This document shows positions 24,820-33,251 of a stretch of DNA of 64,000 bases, one piece after another. Source of the stretch: an uncultured Desulfovibrio sp. (GTDB lineage Bacteria > Desulfobacterota > Desulfovibrionia > Desulfovibrionales > Desulfovibrionaceae); contig NZ_CAJUBO010000004.1 of assembly GCF_910584445.1 (NCBI RefSeq), positions 62,001-126,000 of the forward strand. The letters are read 5' to 3'. Within the stretch, counting starts at the first letter, position 1. Each line of letters starts with the position of its first letter. The notes below the pieces were generated by a model, which did no database searches, was not told where the DNA came from, and saw only the letters and a list, made by a program, of their open reading frames with translations. The position numbers and the translations under genes were made by a program.

Positions 24820-26763
24820 ATGTGCGGCATTTTCGGCTGGATACCTTCCTTCGGGCAGCGCTCCCGTGATCCTGTCCCCACAGCTCTCTCCCTTGAGGCG
24901 GCCTTGCGGCATCGAGGGCCAGATGATTCGGGATTCCTGGTCTTTCCCGCCGAAGATCTCCGCCACCCTGTCGCTGGACACGACGCGGGCACAGGGATGC
25001 CCTTTGGACTCCTCATGGGGCAGACGCGTCTCTCCATCATCGACCTTTCCTCCGCAGGGCATCAGCCCATGCGCAGCGCCGACGGACGTTATACGCTCGT
25101 CTTTAACGGAGAGATATACAACTACCGCGAATTGCGCCATGAACTGGAAGTTCTGGGGCGTGTGTTCCGCACGGAGACTGATACCGAAGTCCTCCTTCAG
25201 GCGCTCATTGTCTGGGGCACCGAGGCGCTCCCGCGCCTGAAGGGCATGTTTGCCTTTGCGCTTTTCGACGCCTGCCGCCGCAGTCTGTTCTGCGCGCGGG
25301 ACTGTTTTGGCATCAAGCCTTTCTATTGGCACAGCGGCGAGACCGGCTTCTGCTTCGCCTCGGAAATTCCGGCCCTGCTGGAGTTTCCTGGCGTGCCGCG
25401 CAGGGCCGCTCCCGCCGCGGCTTACCAGTATTTGTGCTACGAGCGGTATGATGTGGGCGCGGCCACCATGCTGGAAGATATCTTTGCGCTGCCTCCTGCC
25501 CATTATATGGAACTTCCCCTTGATGCTCCCGGATCTGTCGAACCCAGGCGCTGGTGGAAACCGGATATCGCCGATACCTGTTCCCTTTCTTTCGGGGACG
25601 CCGCCAGTTGCCTGCGCGAACTGTTTCTGGATTCCGTGCGCCTGCATCTGCGAAGCGATGTGCCGCTGGGCGTTGCGCTTTCCGGCGGCATTGATTCTTC
25701 TGCCGTCACCTGTGCCGTGCGCCATCTGGAGCCGGACACGGACCTGCATACCTTCAGCTTCATCGCAGCCGGAACGGATGTTTCCGAAGAGCGCTGGGCC
25801 ACGCTTGTGGCGGAAAACATGCGGGCCATCCGGCATACCGTCACTGTTGAGCCTGCGGAGTTGACCAGAGATCTGGATGCCCTCATCGTGGCCCAGGGCG
25901 AACCCTTCGCCTCTACTTCCATCTACGCGCAATATCGCGTTTTTCAGTTGGCGCGGGAATGCGGCATCACAGTGACGCTCGACGGTCAGGGCGCTGATGA
26001 ATTGCTGGCGGGCTATTACGGTTATCCCGGACCGCGTATGGCTGGGCTTTTGCGCCACGGCCAACTATTGCGTGCCATGAAAAATTTTCGCGCCCACCAG
26101 AATTGGCCGGACAGGACCGCTGCTTATCTTCTGCGTCAGATCGCGCGCGAGTTTACCCCCCGCTGGCTGACGCCGTTGGCTCTCCGGTGCATAGGTCGCT
26201 CCGCCGTGCCGCGCTGGCTGGATGCACAAGCTCTGCGACAGTGCCATATCCGCCTGGTGCGTGAGGATATGCGTAAACGGCTTTATGCGTCCGGCAGTCT
26301 GCTCAAGCGCACCCTTGCGACGGAGCTTGTCTGGGAAAGGCTCCCACACCTGCTGCGCCATGGCGACCGCAACTCCATGGCCCACTCCATCGAAAGCCGC
26401 GTCCCCTTCCTGACCAGGGAAATGGCCGAATTCTGCATGTCACTGCCGGAACACTATCTTGTGGATGACCATGGCTGCACCAAGAGTATCTTCCGGCACG
26501 CCATGCGCGGCATTGTTCCGGATGCCATCCTTGACCGTCGCGACAAGATCGGTTTTGCCACTCCCGAACGGCAATGGCTGAAAATTCTGGCTCCATGGGT
26601 CGATGCCACGCTGTCGCAGGCGGAGGATGTCCCATTTCTGCGTCTGGACATGGCGCGCCGCGAATGGCGGGATATTCTCACCGGCAGGCGCCACTTTGGC
26701 TGGCAGGTCTGGCGCTGGCTCTGCTATGCCCGCTGGGTACAGCTGTTCGCCGTTTCGGCATGA
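24820..26763 (+). CDS. asnB: asparagine synthase (glutamine-hydrolysing) family protein
   Basis: This 647-residue protein has the class II glutaminase domain (nucleophile Cys2 in MCGIFGW, then HRGPDDSG, SIIDLSSAGHQPM, VFNGEIYNYRELR) and the synthetase domain with the PP-loop VALSGGIDSSAV and LDGQGADELLAGYYGYPG. In surface-glycan loci such proteins (WbpS-like) often amidate a uronic acid or supply ammonia rather than make asparagine. Its place between WbpI and WbpB homologues supports amidation of the diamino uronic acid or ammonia supply to the amidotransferases nearby. It starts 14 bases after the epimerase stop. Confidence 0.9.
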   Translation: MCGIFGWIPSFGQRSRDPVPTALSLEAALRHRGPDDSGFLVFPAEDLRHPVAGHDAGTGMPFGLLMGQTRLSIIDLSSAGHQPMRSADGRYTLVFNGEIYNYRELRHELEVLGRVFRTETDTEVLLQALIVWGTEALPRLKGMFAFALFDACRRSLFCARDCFGIKPFYWHSGETGFCFASEIPALLEFPGVPRRAAPAAAYQYLCYERYDVGAATMLEDIFALPPAHYMELPLDAPGSVEPRRWWKPDIADTCSLSFGDAASCLRELFLDSVRLHLRSDVPLGVALSGGIDSSAVTCAVRHLEPDTDLHTFSFIAAGTDVSEERWATLVAENMRAIRHTVTVEPAELTRDLDALIVAQGEPFASTSIYAQYRVFQLARECGITVTLDGQGADELLAGYYGYPGPRMAGLLRHGQLLRAMKNFRAHQNWPDRTAAYLLRQIAREFTPRWLTPLALRCIGRSAVPRWLDAQALRQCHIRLVREDMRKRLYASGSLLKRTLATELVWERLPHLLRHGDRNSMAHSIESRVPFLTREMAEFCMSLPEHYLVDDHGCTKSIFRHAMRGIVPDAILDRRDKIGFATPERQWLKILAPWVDATLSQAEDVPFLRLDMARREWRDILTGRRHFGWQVWRWLCYARWVQLFAVSA

Positions 26764-26955
26764 TTTTTTTGACCCTTCCAAAAGCAGGGACTTTGTTGTA
26801 CGACTTGCTCGATGGTCTTCCCGGTGCAGGCAGGCAAAGAAATCGTTTTTCCTGCTTCGAGATATCGGGGACTGAACCGTCGGTCCCATGCGCCAGATGG
26901 ACAACAAGGCTCAGGAAAAAGCCCGTTCGCAACCCGAATTTGTCCAGGAGTCTCC

Positions 26956-28008
26956 ATGTTCCCCACCATCACCGGCAGGAAGATCAGGAACGCCATTGTC
27001 GGCTGCGGCCGCATCTCCAAAAACCATTTCGGCTCCATTGAAAAGCATGCCGCCGACATGGAGCTTGCGGCCGTCTGCGACAACGACCCCCAGACGCTTG
27101 CCGTCCATTGCGAGCGCTACGGCGTTCCCGGCTACCGTTCCCTCACCGACCTGCTGGCCGCCTCCGACTGCGACCTCGTGACCATCTGCACGCCCAGCGG
27201 CCTGCACCCGCAAATGGTCATCGAGGCGGCCCGGGCGGGCAGGCACGTCATGACCGAAAAGCCCATGGCTACCCGCTGGCAGGACGGACTGGACATGATC
27301 CACGCCTGCGATGAGGCGCGCCGCCGTCTTTTCGTCATCAAGCAGAACCGCCGCAACGCCACCCTGCAATTGCTCAAGCGCGCGGTGGACGAAAAGCGTT
27401 TCGGCAAGATCTATATGGTCCATCTCAATGTCTTCTGGACGCGTCCGCAGGCCTATTACGACTCCGCCAAATGGCGCGGCACCTGGGAAATGGACGGGGG
27501 CGCCTTCATGAACCAGGCCAGCCATTATGTGGACCTGCTGGAATGGCTCATCGGTCCCATCGCCGACGTGCAGGCCATGACGGGTACCCTGGCGCGCGAC
27601 ATCGAGGTGGAGGACACCGGCGTGCTCAACGTGCGCTGGCGCAACGGCGCCCTGGGTTCCATGGCCGTGACCATGCTCACCTATCCCAAAAATCTGGAAG
27701 GTTCCATTACCATCATCGGCGAGAAGGGAACGGCGCGCGTGGGCGGCGTGGCCGTGAACGAGATCCAGCTCTGGGATTTCGCCGAACCCAGAGACTATGA
27801 CGCCTCGGTGAAGGACGCCAGCTACGCCACCACCTCGGTATACGGATTTGGGCATCCCCTCTACTACCAGAACGTCATTGACGTGTTGCGCGGGAAAAGC
27901 GAACCCGATACCGACGGACGCGAGGGACTCAAATCGCTGGAGGTCCTCATCGCCGCCTACCGCAGCGCGCGGGACAACAGGACCATTTCCCTGCCGCTGG
28001 AATATTGA
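26956..28008 (+). CDS. Gfo/Idh/MocA oxidoreductase, WbpB/WlbA type
   Basis: This 350-residue NAD-dependent dehydrogenase starts IRNAIVGCGRISKNHFGSIEK (Rossmann site) and has the EKPMA motif, NRRNATLQLLKRAV and the substrate motif GGAFMNQASHYVDLLEWLIG with a conserved histidine. WbpB/WlbA oxidises UDP-GlcNAcA at C3. The adjacent aminotransferase and N-acetyltransferase are the next two enzymes of that route, so the role is well supported. The ATG at 26956 has CAGGAG upstream. A 192-base gap to asnB holds no clear gene. Confidence 0.87.
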   Translation: MFPTITGRKIRNAIVGCGRISKNHFGSIEKHAADMELAAVCDNDPQTLAVHCERYGVPGYRSLTDLLAASDCDLVTICTPSGLHPQMVIEAARAGRHVMTEKPMATRWQDGLDMIHACDEARRRLFVIKQNRRNATLQLLKRAVDEKRFGKIYMVHLNVFWTRPQAYYDSAKWRGTWEMDGGAFMNQASHYVDLLEWLIGPIADVQAMTGTLARDIEVEDTGVLNVRWRNGALGSMAVTMLTYPKNLEGSITIIGEKGTARVGGVAVNEIQLWDFAEPRDYDASVKDASYATTSVYGFGHPLYYQNVIDVLRGKSEPDTDGREGLKSLEVLIAAYRSARDNRTISLPLEY

Positions 28009-28065
28009 CCGATGCCGCGGCCGGGCGTTTTTTCCGGCTCACGGCTCTCTGCCCCGGGAGGCTCC

Positions 28066-29235
28066 ATGCAGTTCATCGACCTTGCAGCCCAGCAGGCCCG
28101 CATCCGCGGTTCCCTGGACGCCCGCATCAAGGCCGTCCTTGACCACGGCCACTACATCATGGGTCCGGAAGTCGCCGAACTGGAGGCGCGCCTGTGCGCC
28201 TTTACCGGCGCCCGGCACTGCATCGCCTGCGCTTCGGGCACCGATGCCCTGCTCATGCCGCTCCTGGCCTGGGGCATCGGCGCGGGGGACGCGGTCTTTG
28301 TGCCCCCCTTCACGTTTTTCGCCACGGTGGAGGAGCCGGCGCTGCTGGGCGCCACGCCCATCTTTGTGGATGTGGACCCTGTCACGTTCAACATGCGGCC
28401 GGACCTGCTGGAAGCGGCCATTGAAGCCGTGCGCGCGCGGGACGATTCCCGCTTCCCGCTGCCCGGGGCGGCGCGCGAACGGCAGTTGAGGCCCGCCGCC
28501 GTCATCCCCGTGGATCTCTTCGGGCAGGCCGCCGACTACGAGGCCCTGCTTCCTATTGCCCGACGCTACGGGCTGTCTGTTCTGGAAGATGCGGCCCAGT
28601 CCTTCGGCGGCAGCCGTCACGGCAAAAAGACCTGCGCCCTGGGCTGCCATGCCGCGGCCACCAGCTTCTTTCCGGCCAAGCCCCTTGGCTGCTACGGCGA
28701 CGGGGGTGCCGTTTTCACGGATGACGACGGCCTGGCCGCCCTGTTGCGTTCCATCCGCGTCCACGGCAAGGGCGGGGACAAGTACGACAATGTGCGTCTG
28801 GGCATCAACGGCCGCCTGGACACGCTCCAGGCGGCCATCCTCCTGGCGAAGATGGACATTTTCCCGGAGGAGATCCAGGCCCGCCAACAGGTCGCCGGCT
28901 GGTATGACGAAGCCCTGCGGGACATTCCGGGGGTAGTGACGCCCACAGTGGCGCCGGGCAATGTCAGCGCCTGGGCGCAATACTGCATCCTGCTTCCCGA
29001 GGGCGCGCGATCCCGGGTCATGGCCCGAATGGAGGAGTCCGGCGTGCCCGTCAATATCTATTATCCCAAGCCGCAACACTGCCTCGCGGTCTTCGCGGAC
29101 CTCGGCTATGCCCCGGAGGCCATGCCGACGGCCCTCCACGTTTCGCGCGCCATCCTGGCGCTGCCGTTCCATCCCTACCTGGAGCAGGACCAGGTGCGCC
29201 GCGTCGCCACAGCGCTACGTGAGGCGCTGGCATGA
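28066..29235 (+). CDS. UDP-3-keto-GlcNAcA aminotransferase, WbpE/WlbC type
   Basis: This 389-residue DegT-family PLP enzyme opens MQFIDLAAQQARIRGSLDARI, the standard start of WbpE/WlbC-type 3-aminotransferases. It has CASGTDALLMPLLAWGIGAGDAV, VLEDAAQSFGG and the PLP lysine in SFFPAKPLGCYGDGGA. It would aminate the WbpB product at C3. GGGAGG precedes the ATG. Its end overlaps the next gene by four bases. Confidence 0.88.
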   Translation: MQFIDLAAQQARIRGSLDARIKAVLDHGHYIMGPEVAELEARLCAFTGARHCIACASGTDALLMPLLAWGIGAGDAVFVPPFTFFATVEEPALLGATPIFVDVDPVTFNMRPDLLEAAIEAVRARDDSRFPLPGAARERQLRPAAVIPVDLFGQAADYEALLPIARRYGLSVLEDAAQSFGGSRHGKKTCALGCHAAATSFFPAKPLGCYGDGGAVFTDDDGLAALLRSIRVHGKGGDKYDNVRLGINGRLDTLQAAILLAKMDIFPEEIQARQQVAGWYDEALRDIPGVVTPTVAPGNVSAWAQYCILLPEGARSRVMARMEESGVPVNIYYPKPQHCLAVFADLGYAPEAMPTALHVSRAILALPFHPYLEQDQVRRVATALREALA

Positions 29236-29804
29236 GCGGGCATGACTGGCAGGCCCACGAGACTGCCTGCATCGATGCGGAAGTCACCATCGGCGCCGGA
29301 ACCAGGATCTGGCACTTCAGTCATGTGATGCGGGGTTCCGTCATCGGGCGCTCCTGCAATATCGGGCAGAACGTGGTCATTGGTCCCGATGCCGTCATTG
29401 GCGATGGCTGCAAGATCCAGAACAACGTCAGCGTCTACAAGGGGGTCACGCTGGAAGACGATGTCTTTTGCGGACCCAGCATGGTTTTCACCAATGTTTT
29501 CAATCCGCGCGCCCATATCCGCCGCATGGACGAGGCGCGGCCGACGCTCATAAAAAAGGGCGCCAGCCTCGGCGCCAACAGCACCGTTGTCTGTGGCGTC
29601 ACCGTGGGGCGCTATGCCTTTGTGGGCGCGGGCGCCGTCGTCACGCGCGATGTGCCCGACCACGCGCTCGTTTACGGCAATCCGGCCCGGCGGCACGGCT
29701 GGGTCTGCCAGTGCGGTGAAAAGCTGGACAAGGCTCTCGTTTGTCCTGCCTGTGGACAGCGCTACGCTCTTCGGGACGGAGTTCCCGTCCCCGTGGCGGG
29801 ATGA
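29232..29804 (+). CDS. UDP-3-amino-GlcNAcA N-acetyltransferase, WbpD/WlbB type, with zinc ribbon
   Basis: This 190-residue left-handed beta-helix acyltransferase has many hexapeptide repeats (IGAGTRIWHFSHVM, IGRSCNIGQNVVIG, IGDGCKIQNNVSVY, LGANSTVVCGVTVG) and the FTNVFNPRAHI segment with a conserved Asn and His typical of WbpD. It acetylates the 3-amino group made by the WbpE homologue. After residue 155 a short C-terminal zinc ribbon follows (CQCGEKL and CPACGQ). It is translationally coupled to the aminotransferase upstream. Confidence 0.88.
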   Translation: MSGHDWQAHETACIDAEVTIGAGTRIWHFSHVMRGSVIGRSCNIGQNVVIGPDAVIGDGCKIQNNVSVYKGVTLEDDVFCGPSMVFTNVFNPRAHIRRMDEARPTLIKKGASLGANSTVVCGVTVGRYAFVGAGAVVTRDVPDHALVYGNPARRHGWVCQCGEKLDKALVCPACGQRYALRDGVPVPVAG

Positions 29805-29822
29805 CATCACGTCCGCGTACGC

Positions 29823-30929
29823 ATGAACATCGTTCTGCTCAGCAACCACTGGTATCCCTCTCCCCGCAGGGCGGGATTCCATCATCTTGCGGATGCCTGG
29901 CACGCCCAGGGGCATACCGTCAGTTTCGTCACGGTGGGCTTTTCCTGGATATCACGGCTGCGTCGGGACTTCCGGACGCGTTTGCCAGGGATATGGCAGG
30001 CCTGCAATACCTGGCAGCACCTGCGGGAACGGTTTGATTCCTATGTCCTATTCACGGCGTGGCATCCGCATACGACGCTGCTGGCGCCGCTTGACCACCT
30101 GCTCGCCACCCGGTTGCGGCGGTATGACCGCCTGCTGCCGAAAACTCTTGGCGAACGCATCCGCAGTGCAGATGTCATCGTTTATGAAAGTTGCGTGGCG
30201 CTCTATCTCGTTTCCCGGTGTCAGGAGCTTGCTCCGCACGCCCGGCATATCTACCGGGTCTCTGACGACATCCGCACCCTGCGCTCCACGCCGGCGTCCA
30301 TGATTCCTCTGGAGCAGCAGGTGGCGCCCCGGTTTTCCAGAATCAGCGTTCCCTGCCGCTGGCTGCTCCAGAAATTTTCCGGTCTGCCCCAGGCGCGTCT
30401 TGACCCGCATGGGGTGGACACGGGCCTGTTCGACAGATGCGGAAAGGACCCATATTCGCCCGATACTATCAATGCGGTCTTTTGCGGCCTGGGATTCTAT
30501 GACGCCAGGGCGGTACATGCCATGGCGCGCGTCCGCAGGGACATTCAGTTCCACATCATCGGCATCGACGCTCCCCATGCCGGTTTTCCCGAAAATATCC
30601 AGTACCATGGGGAAGTTCCGTTTGCCGAAACCATTCCGTATATCAAATTCGCCGATGTGGGCCTCTACACGCTTTGCCCTTCTTCCCGCCGCCCCATGCA
30701 GCCGTATACCGACTCTCTCAAGATCCTCCAGTACCGCTATTGCGGGTTGCCCATCGTTGCGCCGGACTTTCTTGATCTGCATCGGGAAGGTGTTTTCTAC
30801 TACACTGCCGGTGACGTGACTTCCTGTGCATCCGCCATGGATGCCGCCCTGAAACACGGGACACATCCGGAATACGCCGTGGAAGTCCACACCTGGGACG
30901 AAGTGGCCCGCGCGCTTCTGGAGGAATAG
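29823..30929 (+). CDS. GumK-like (GT70) glycosyltransferase
   Basis: This 368-residue GT-B protein resembles xanthan glucuronosyltransferase GumK along its length: LLSNHWYPSPRRAGFHHLADA, ADVIVYESCVALYLV, YRVSDDIRTL, PHGVDTGLFD, VPFAETIPYIKFADVGLYTL and DSLKILQYRYCGLPIVAP each align with GumK segments I recall. GumK adds glucuronic acid from UDP-GlcA to a lipid-linked glycan at the inner membrane. Here the uronic donor could instead be the diamino uronic acid made by the operon. It is the last gene before the double hairpin. Confidence 0.75.
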   Translation: MNIVLLSNHWYPSPRRAGFHHLADAWHAQGHTVSFVTVGFSWISRLRRDFRTRLPGIWQACNTWQHLRERFDSYVLFTAWHPHTTLLAPLDHLLATRLRRYDRLLPKTLGERIRSADVIVYESCVALYLVSRCQELAPHARHIYRVSDDIRTLRSTPASMIPLEQQVAPRFSRISVPCRWLLQKFSGLPQARLDPHGVDTGLFDRCGKDPYSPDTINAVFCGLGFYDARAVHAMARVRRDIQFHIIGIDAPHAGFPENIQYHGEVPFAETIPYIKFADVGLYTLCPSSRRPMQPYTDSLKILQYRYCGLPIVAPDFLDLHREGVFYYTAGDVTSCASAMDAALKHGTHPEYAVEVHTWDEVARALLEE

Positions 30930-31046
30930 CCTCCGGAATGTGGGTTTCGGCACCTGCATCCGCCTGTCGCTTCTCGCAAATGTATAGGGAAATTTCTCCT
31001 GGGGCTGTCTTATAACGTATTGGCACTTTGCGCCTAGTGTTTAATT

Positions 31047-31084
31047 GCAAAAATTCCGCGCAGAATCCTGCGCGGAATTTTTGC
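31047..31084. terminator. perfect 17-bp hairpin between convergent genes
   Basis: Arms 31047-31063 and 31068-31084 are perfectly complementary with a 4-base AATC loop. The outer part of the stem is A/T-rich (AAAAATT / AATTTTT), so it can end transcription from either side. Confidence 0.75.
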
Positions 31085-31085
31085 A

Positions 31086-31125
31086 GGATCGTTCGCGAAA
31101 AAACGTGGTTTTTTGCGAACGATCC
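31086..31125. terminator. second long hairpin, bidirectional terminator
   Basis: GGATCGTTCGC at 31086-31096 pairs with GCGAACGATCC at 31115-31125. An inner AAAAAAC / GTTTTTT extends the stem with one bulged G and a 3-base loop. It follows the first hairpin by one base and lies just past the roo stop codon (31147), so it probably ends roo transcription. Confidence 0.7.
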
Positions 31126-31146
31126 CGGCTGCGCCGCAAGCAGACA

Positions 31147-32361
31147 CTAGGCGTTTGCCGCGGCGCACTTTCTCTTCAGCGCGTCCGCCACGGCCGCGCC
31201 AAGGGCGTGGCAGGCCTTGTAGTCGTCCTTGGTGGGTGCCCAGGAGCATTTGACAGGCTCGGCGGGCATGTCCATGTGCATGGCCGCCAGGCGCGCCTGA
31301 AGCTGCTTGGGCGCCTCGCCCGACCAGCCGTAGGAGCCGAAGGCGCCGCCCACGCGATTGAGCGGCCGCAGCCCTTCCATATAGGTGAGCTGGGCGGCCA
31401 CCAGCGGCATGATTCCATTATTGTGGGTGGGCGAACCGGCGAGCACCGCGCCGCAGTCGGCCAGTTCGGTCATGACGGCGCTGTGGTGGTTGTGCTTGAC
31501 GGACATGATGCGCGTCGGCACCCCGTTTTCCTCAAGACCGCTGCACACCGCGTAGGCCATGCGTTCGGTGGACTTCCACATGGTGTCGTAGAAGATGACG
31601 GCGCGCTGCTGCGGCTTCTGTTCGGCCATTTTGCGGTAGGCGTCGATGATGAAGCGCACGGCGTCGCGGCCCCGGTGGATGAGTCCGTGATCCGGAGCGA
31701 TCATGTCGATGTCCAGCCCTTCCACCACGGGCAGGGCCTTGAGCACCGTGGGCGAATAGGGCAGGACGATATTGTAGTAGTATTCCTTGATGCGGCGGAC
31801 AAATTCGGCCTTGTCGTCGAAATCGTCCGTGAAGCGGGCCGTGCAGGCGATGTTCTGCCCGAAGATGTCGTTGCTGATGAGCAGCTTCTCTTCCGGAATG
31901 TAGGAGACCATGCTGTCCGGCCAGTGGAGCATGCGCGTTTCCTGGAAGATGATGCGGCGCGCGCCGAGTTCAAGGACGTCGCCGCTCTTCACCGCCTGGA
32001 CGGGCCAGTCCCTGCCCGCGAAATACCCGGCCATGGACTTCAGCCCCAGTTGCGAGACGAAGATCTTCTCCGGGCGGATGCGTTCCACGATTTCGGCCAG
32101 CGCGCCCTGATGGTCCAGCTCCATGTGGTTGCAGACGATATAGTCCACCTTTTCCGGCGGCATGGTCTTGGCGAGGCGGCAGAGCAGGGAACCCGCCCGG
32201 CCCGCGGGGACGCAGTCCACCAGAGCGTTTTTCTCATCCTTGATGAGATAGGCGTTGGAGGTGGTGCCGTCCGGGCAGCGGGAATAGCCGTGAAAGTCGC
32301 GGTGGTCAAAATCGACATCACCGACCCAGAAAATATCCTTTTTGATCTCTACTGGCTGCAT
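31147..32361 (-). CDS. roo: rubredoxin:oxygen oxidoreductase (flavodiiron protein)
   Basis: This 404-residue cytoplasmic flavodiiron protein reduces O2 to water with electrons from rubredoxin, protecting the anaerobe from oxygen; some members also reduce NO. The beta-lactamase-like domain has the diiron ligands HMELDH, then His in MLHWPDSM, Asp in SNDIFGQN and His in PDHGLIHRG. A C-terminal flavodoxin domain follows (AVIFYDTMWKSTERMAYAV, then GSPTHNNGIMP). Length matches the Desulfovibrio gigas enzyme. GGAG precedes the ATG at 32361. It is the last gene of the dfx-rub-roo group, with a possible terminator between it and rub. Confidence 0.95.
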   Translation of the reverse strand: MQPVEIKKDIFWVGDVDFDHRDFHGYSRCPDGTTSNAYLIKDEKNALVDCVPAGRAGSLLCRLAKTMPPEKVDYIVCNHMELDHQGALAEIVERIRPEKIFVSQLGLKSMAGYFAGRDWPVQAVKSGDVLELGARRIIFQETRMLHWPDSMVSYIPEEKLLISNDIFGQNIACTARFTDDFDDKAEFVRRIKEYYYNIVLPYSPTVLKALPVVEGLDIDMIAPDHGLIHRGRDAVRFIIDAYRKMAEQKPQQRAVIFYDTMWKSTERMAYAVCSGLEENGVPTRIMSVKHNHHSAVMTELADCGAVLAGSPTHNNGIMPLVAAQLTYMEGLRPLNRVGGAFGSYGWSGEAPKQLQARLAAMHMDMPAEPVKCSWAPTKDDYKACHALGAAVADALKRKCAAANA

Positions 32362-32404
32362 GGAGTTCTCCACAAGAAAAACAGCGTGAGCCGGGACCCC
32401 GGCG

Positions 32405-32430
32405 AGAAAAACCGCGCCGTTTCCGGCGCG
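32405..32430 (-). terminator. possible intrinsic terminator between rub and roo
   Basis: A 7-bp GC stem (32413-32419 with 32424-32430) with a 4-base loop is followed on the minus strand by five T residues. It lies between the rubredoxin stop and the roo start, so it may lower roo transcription relative to dfx and rub. Confidence 0.55.
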
Positions 32431-32501
32431 TATCCACAAACGCCCCGCCTCGCCGGGCGGCAAGACGGGGCGGCAATCAGGCTTGCGCGCCGCTGTGCGC
32501 G

Positions 32502-32642
32502 CTACATTTTGGTGAACTGGTCCTTGCCCACGCCGCAGACCGGGCAGGTCCAGTCATCGGGAAGGTCTTCAAAGGCCACGTTGTCATGTTCCTTGGGGTC
32601 GTATTCGTAGCCGCAGACACTGCAAACGTAATTGGCTGCCAT
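32502..32642 (-). CDS. rub: rubredoxin
   Basis: This 46-residue iron protein has the two iron knuckles CSVCGYEYDP and CPVCGVGK, spaced as in type I rubredoxins, and the conserved FEDLPDDWTCP. It carries electrons to rubredoxin:oxygen oxidoreductase, whose gene is next. The ATG at 32642 gives the normal rubredoxin length; a longer frame overlaps the dfx gene. Confidence 0.96.
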   Translation of the reverse strand: MAANYVCSVCGYEYDPKEHDNVAFEDLPDDWTCPVCGVGKDQFTKM

Positions 32643-32689
32643 GGGATTCTCCTTGAAAGGGCGCCCAGCGGGCGCCGTGACGGTTTTGT

Positions 32690-33070
32690 TCAGTTTTCGG
32701 CCTTCCAAAGCCCGTGCAGATTGCAGAACTCGCGGGCCGATACCTTGTCGGCGGTCACCTCGAAGAACGCCTCCGGCTCGTCGGCGGGCGTGAGGAAGCG
32801 CCTGTAGCTCACGCCGTCGGCCAGGAGTTCGATCCATTCGATGTAGTGTTTTTCCTCCATGGGATGCCGGGCGCTGCCCACCTTGACATGGTAGCCATTC
32901 TCCCGCTTTTCGATGACGGGCACATGCTTTTCCATGGCGCCGTCAGTGGAGCCTTCGCGCATGAGCTTCATGGGCTGCCCGCAGCAGACCAGTTCGCCGT
33001 CGCCGGCATGGAGGACTTCGACGATATTGCCGCACACATTGCACTTATACACTTCAAGCCTTTTGGTCAT
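32690..33070 (-). CDS. dfx: desulfoferrodoxin (superoxide reductase)
   Basis: This is a 126-residue two-iron superoxide reductase. Residues 1-37 form the desulforedoxin-like centre I (KCNVCGNIVEV and LVCCGQPM). The rest is centre II, with His ligands in EKHVPV, in ARHPMEEKHYIEWIEL and in CNLHGLW together with the Cys before it. It reduces superoxide to hydrogen peroxide using electrons from rubredoxin. It leads the dfx-rub-roo group, the usual Desulfovibrio order. Confidence 0.96.
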   Translation of the reverse strand: MTKRLEVYKCNVCGNIVEVLHAGDGELVCCGQPMKLMREGSTDGAMEKHVPVIEKRENGYHVKVGSARHPMEEKHYIEWIELLADGVSYRRFLTPADEPEAFFEVTADKVSAREFCNLHGLWKAEN

Positions 33071-33214
33071 ACGTTTCTCCGTGTAGGGTGGTCGCACGTT
33101 GTCGGGACCTGCCGGAGCGCGGTTGCGCCCGCCGCAGGGGCGGCGCGCAGCCGGTGCCCCCGGAGGGAGGAGCCAGGACCACAGGACGTGGCGGTCTCTT
33201 CCCGGCCGAGGAGG

Positions 33215-33243
33215 ATTATGTCGAAAACCGGGGCGCTTGTAAA
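33215..33243 (-). promoter_or_regulatory. predicted sigma-70 promoter for dfx-rub-roo
   Basis: On the minus strand TTTACA and CATAAT are 17 bases apart. Transcription would start near 33208, leaving a 5' leader of roughly 140 bases before dfx. Confidence 0.55.
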
Positions 33244-33251
33244 GACGCCTG

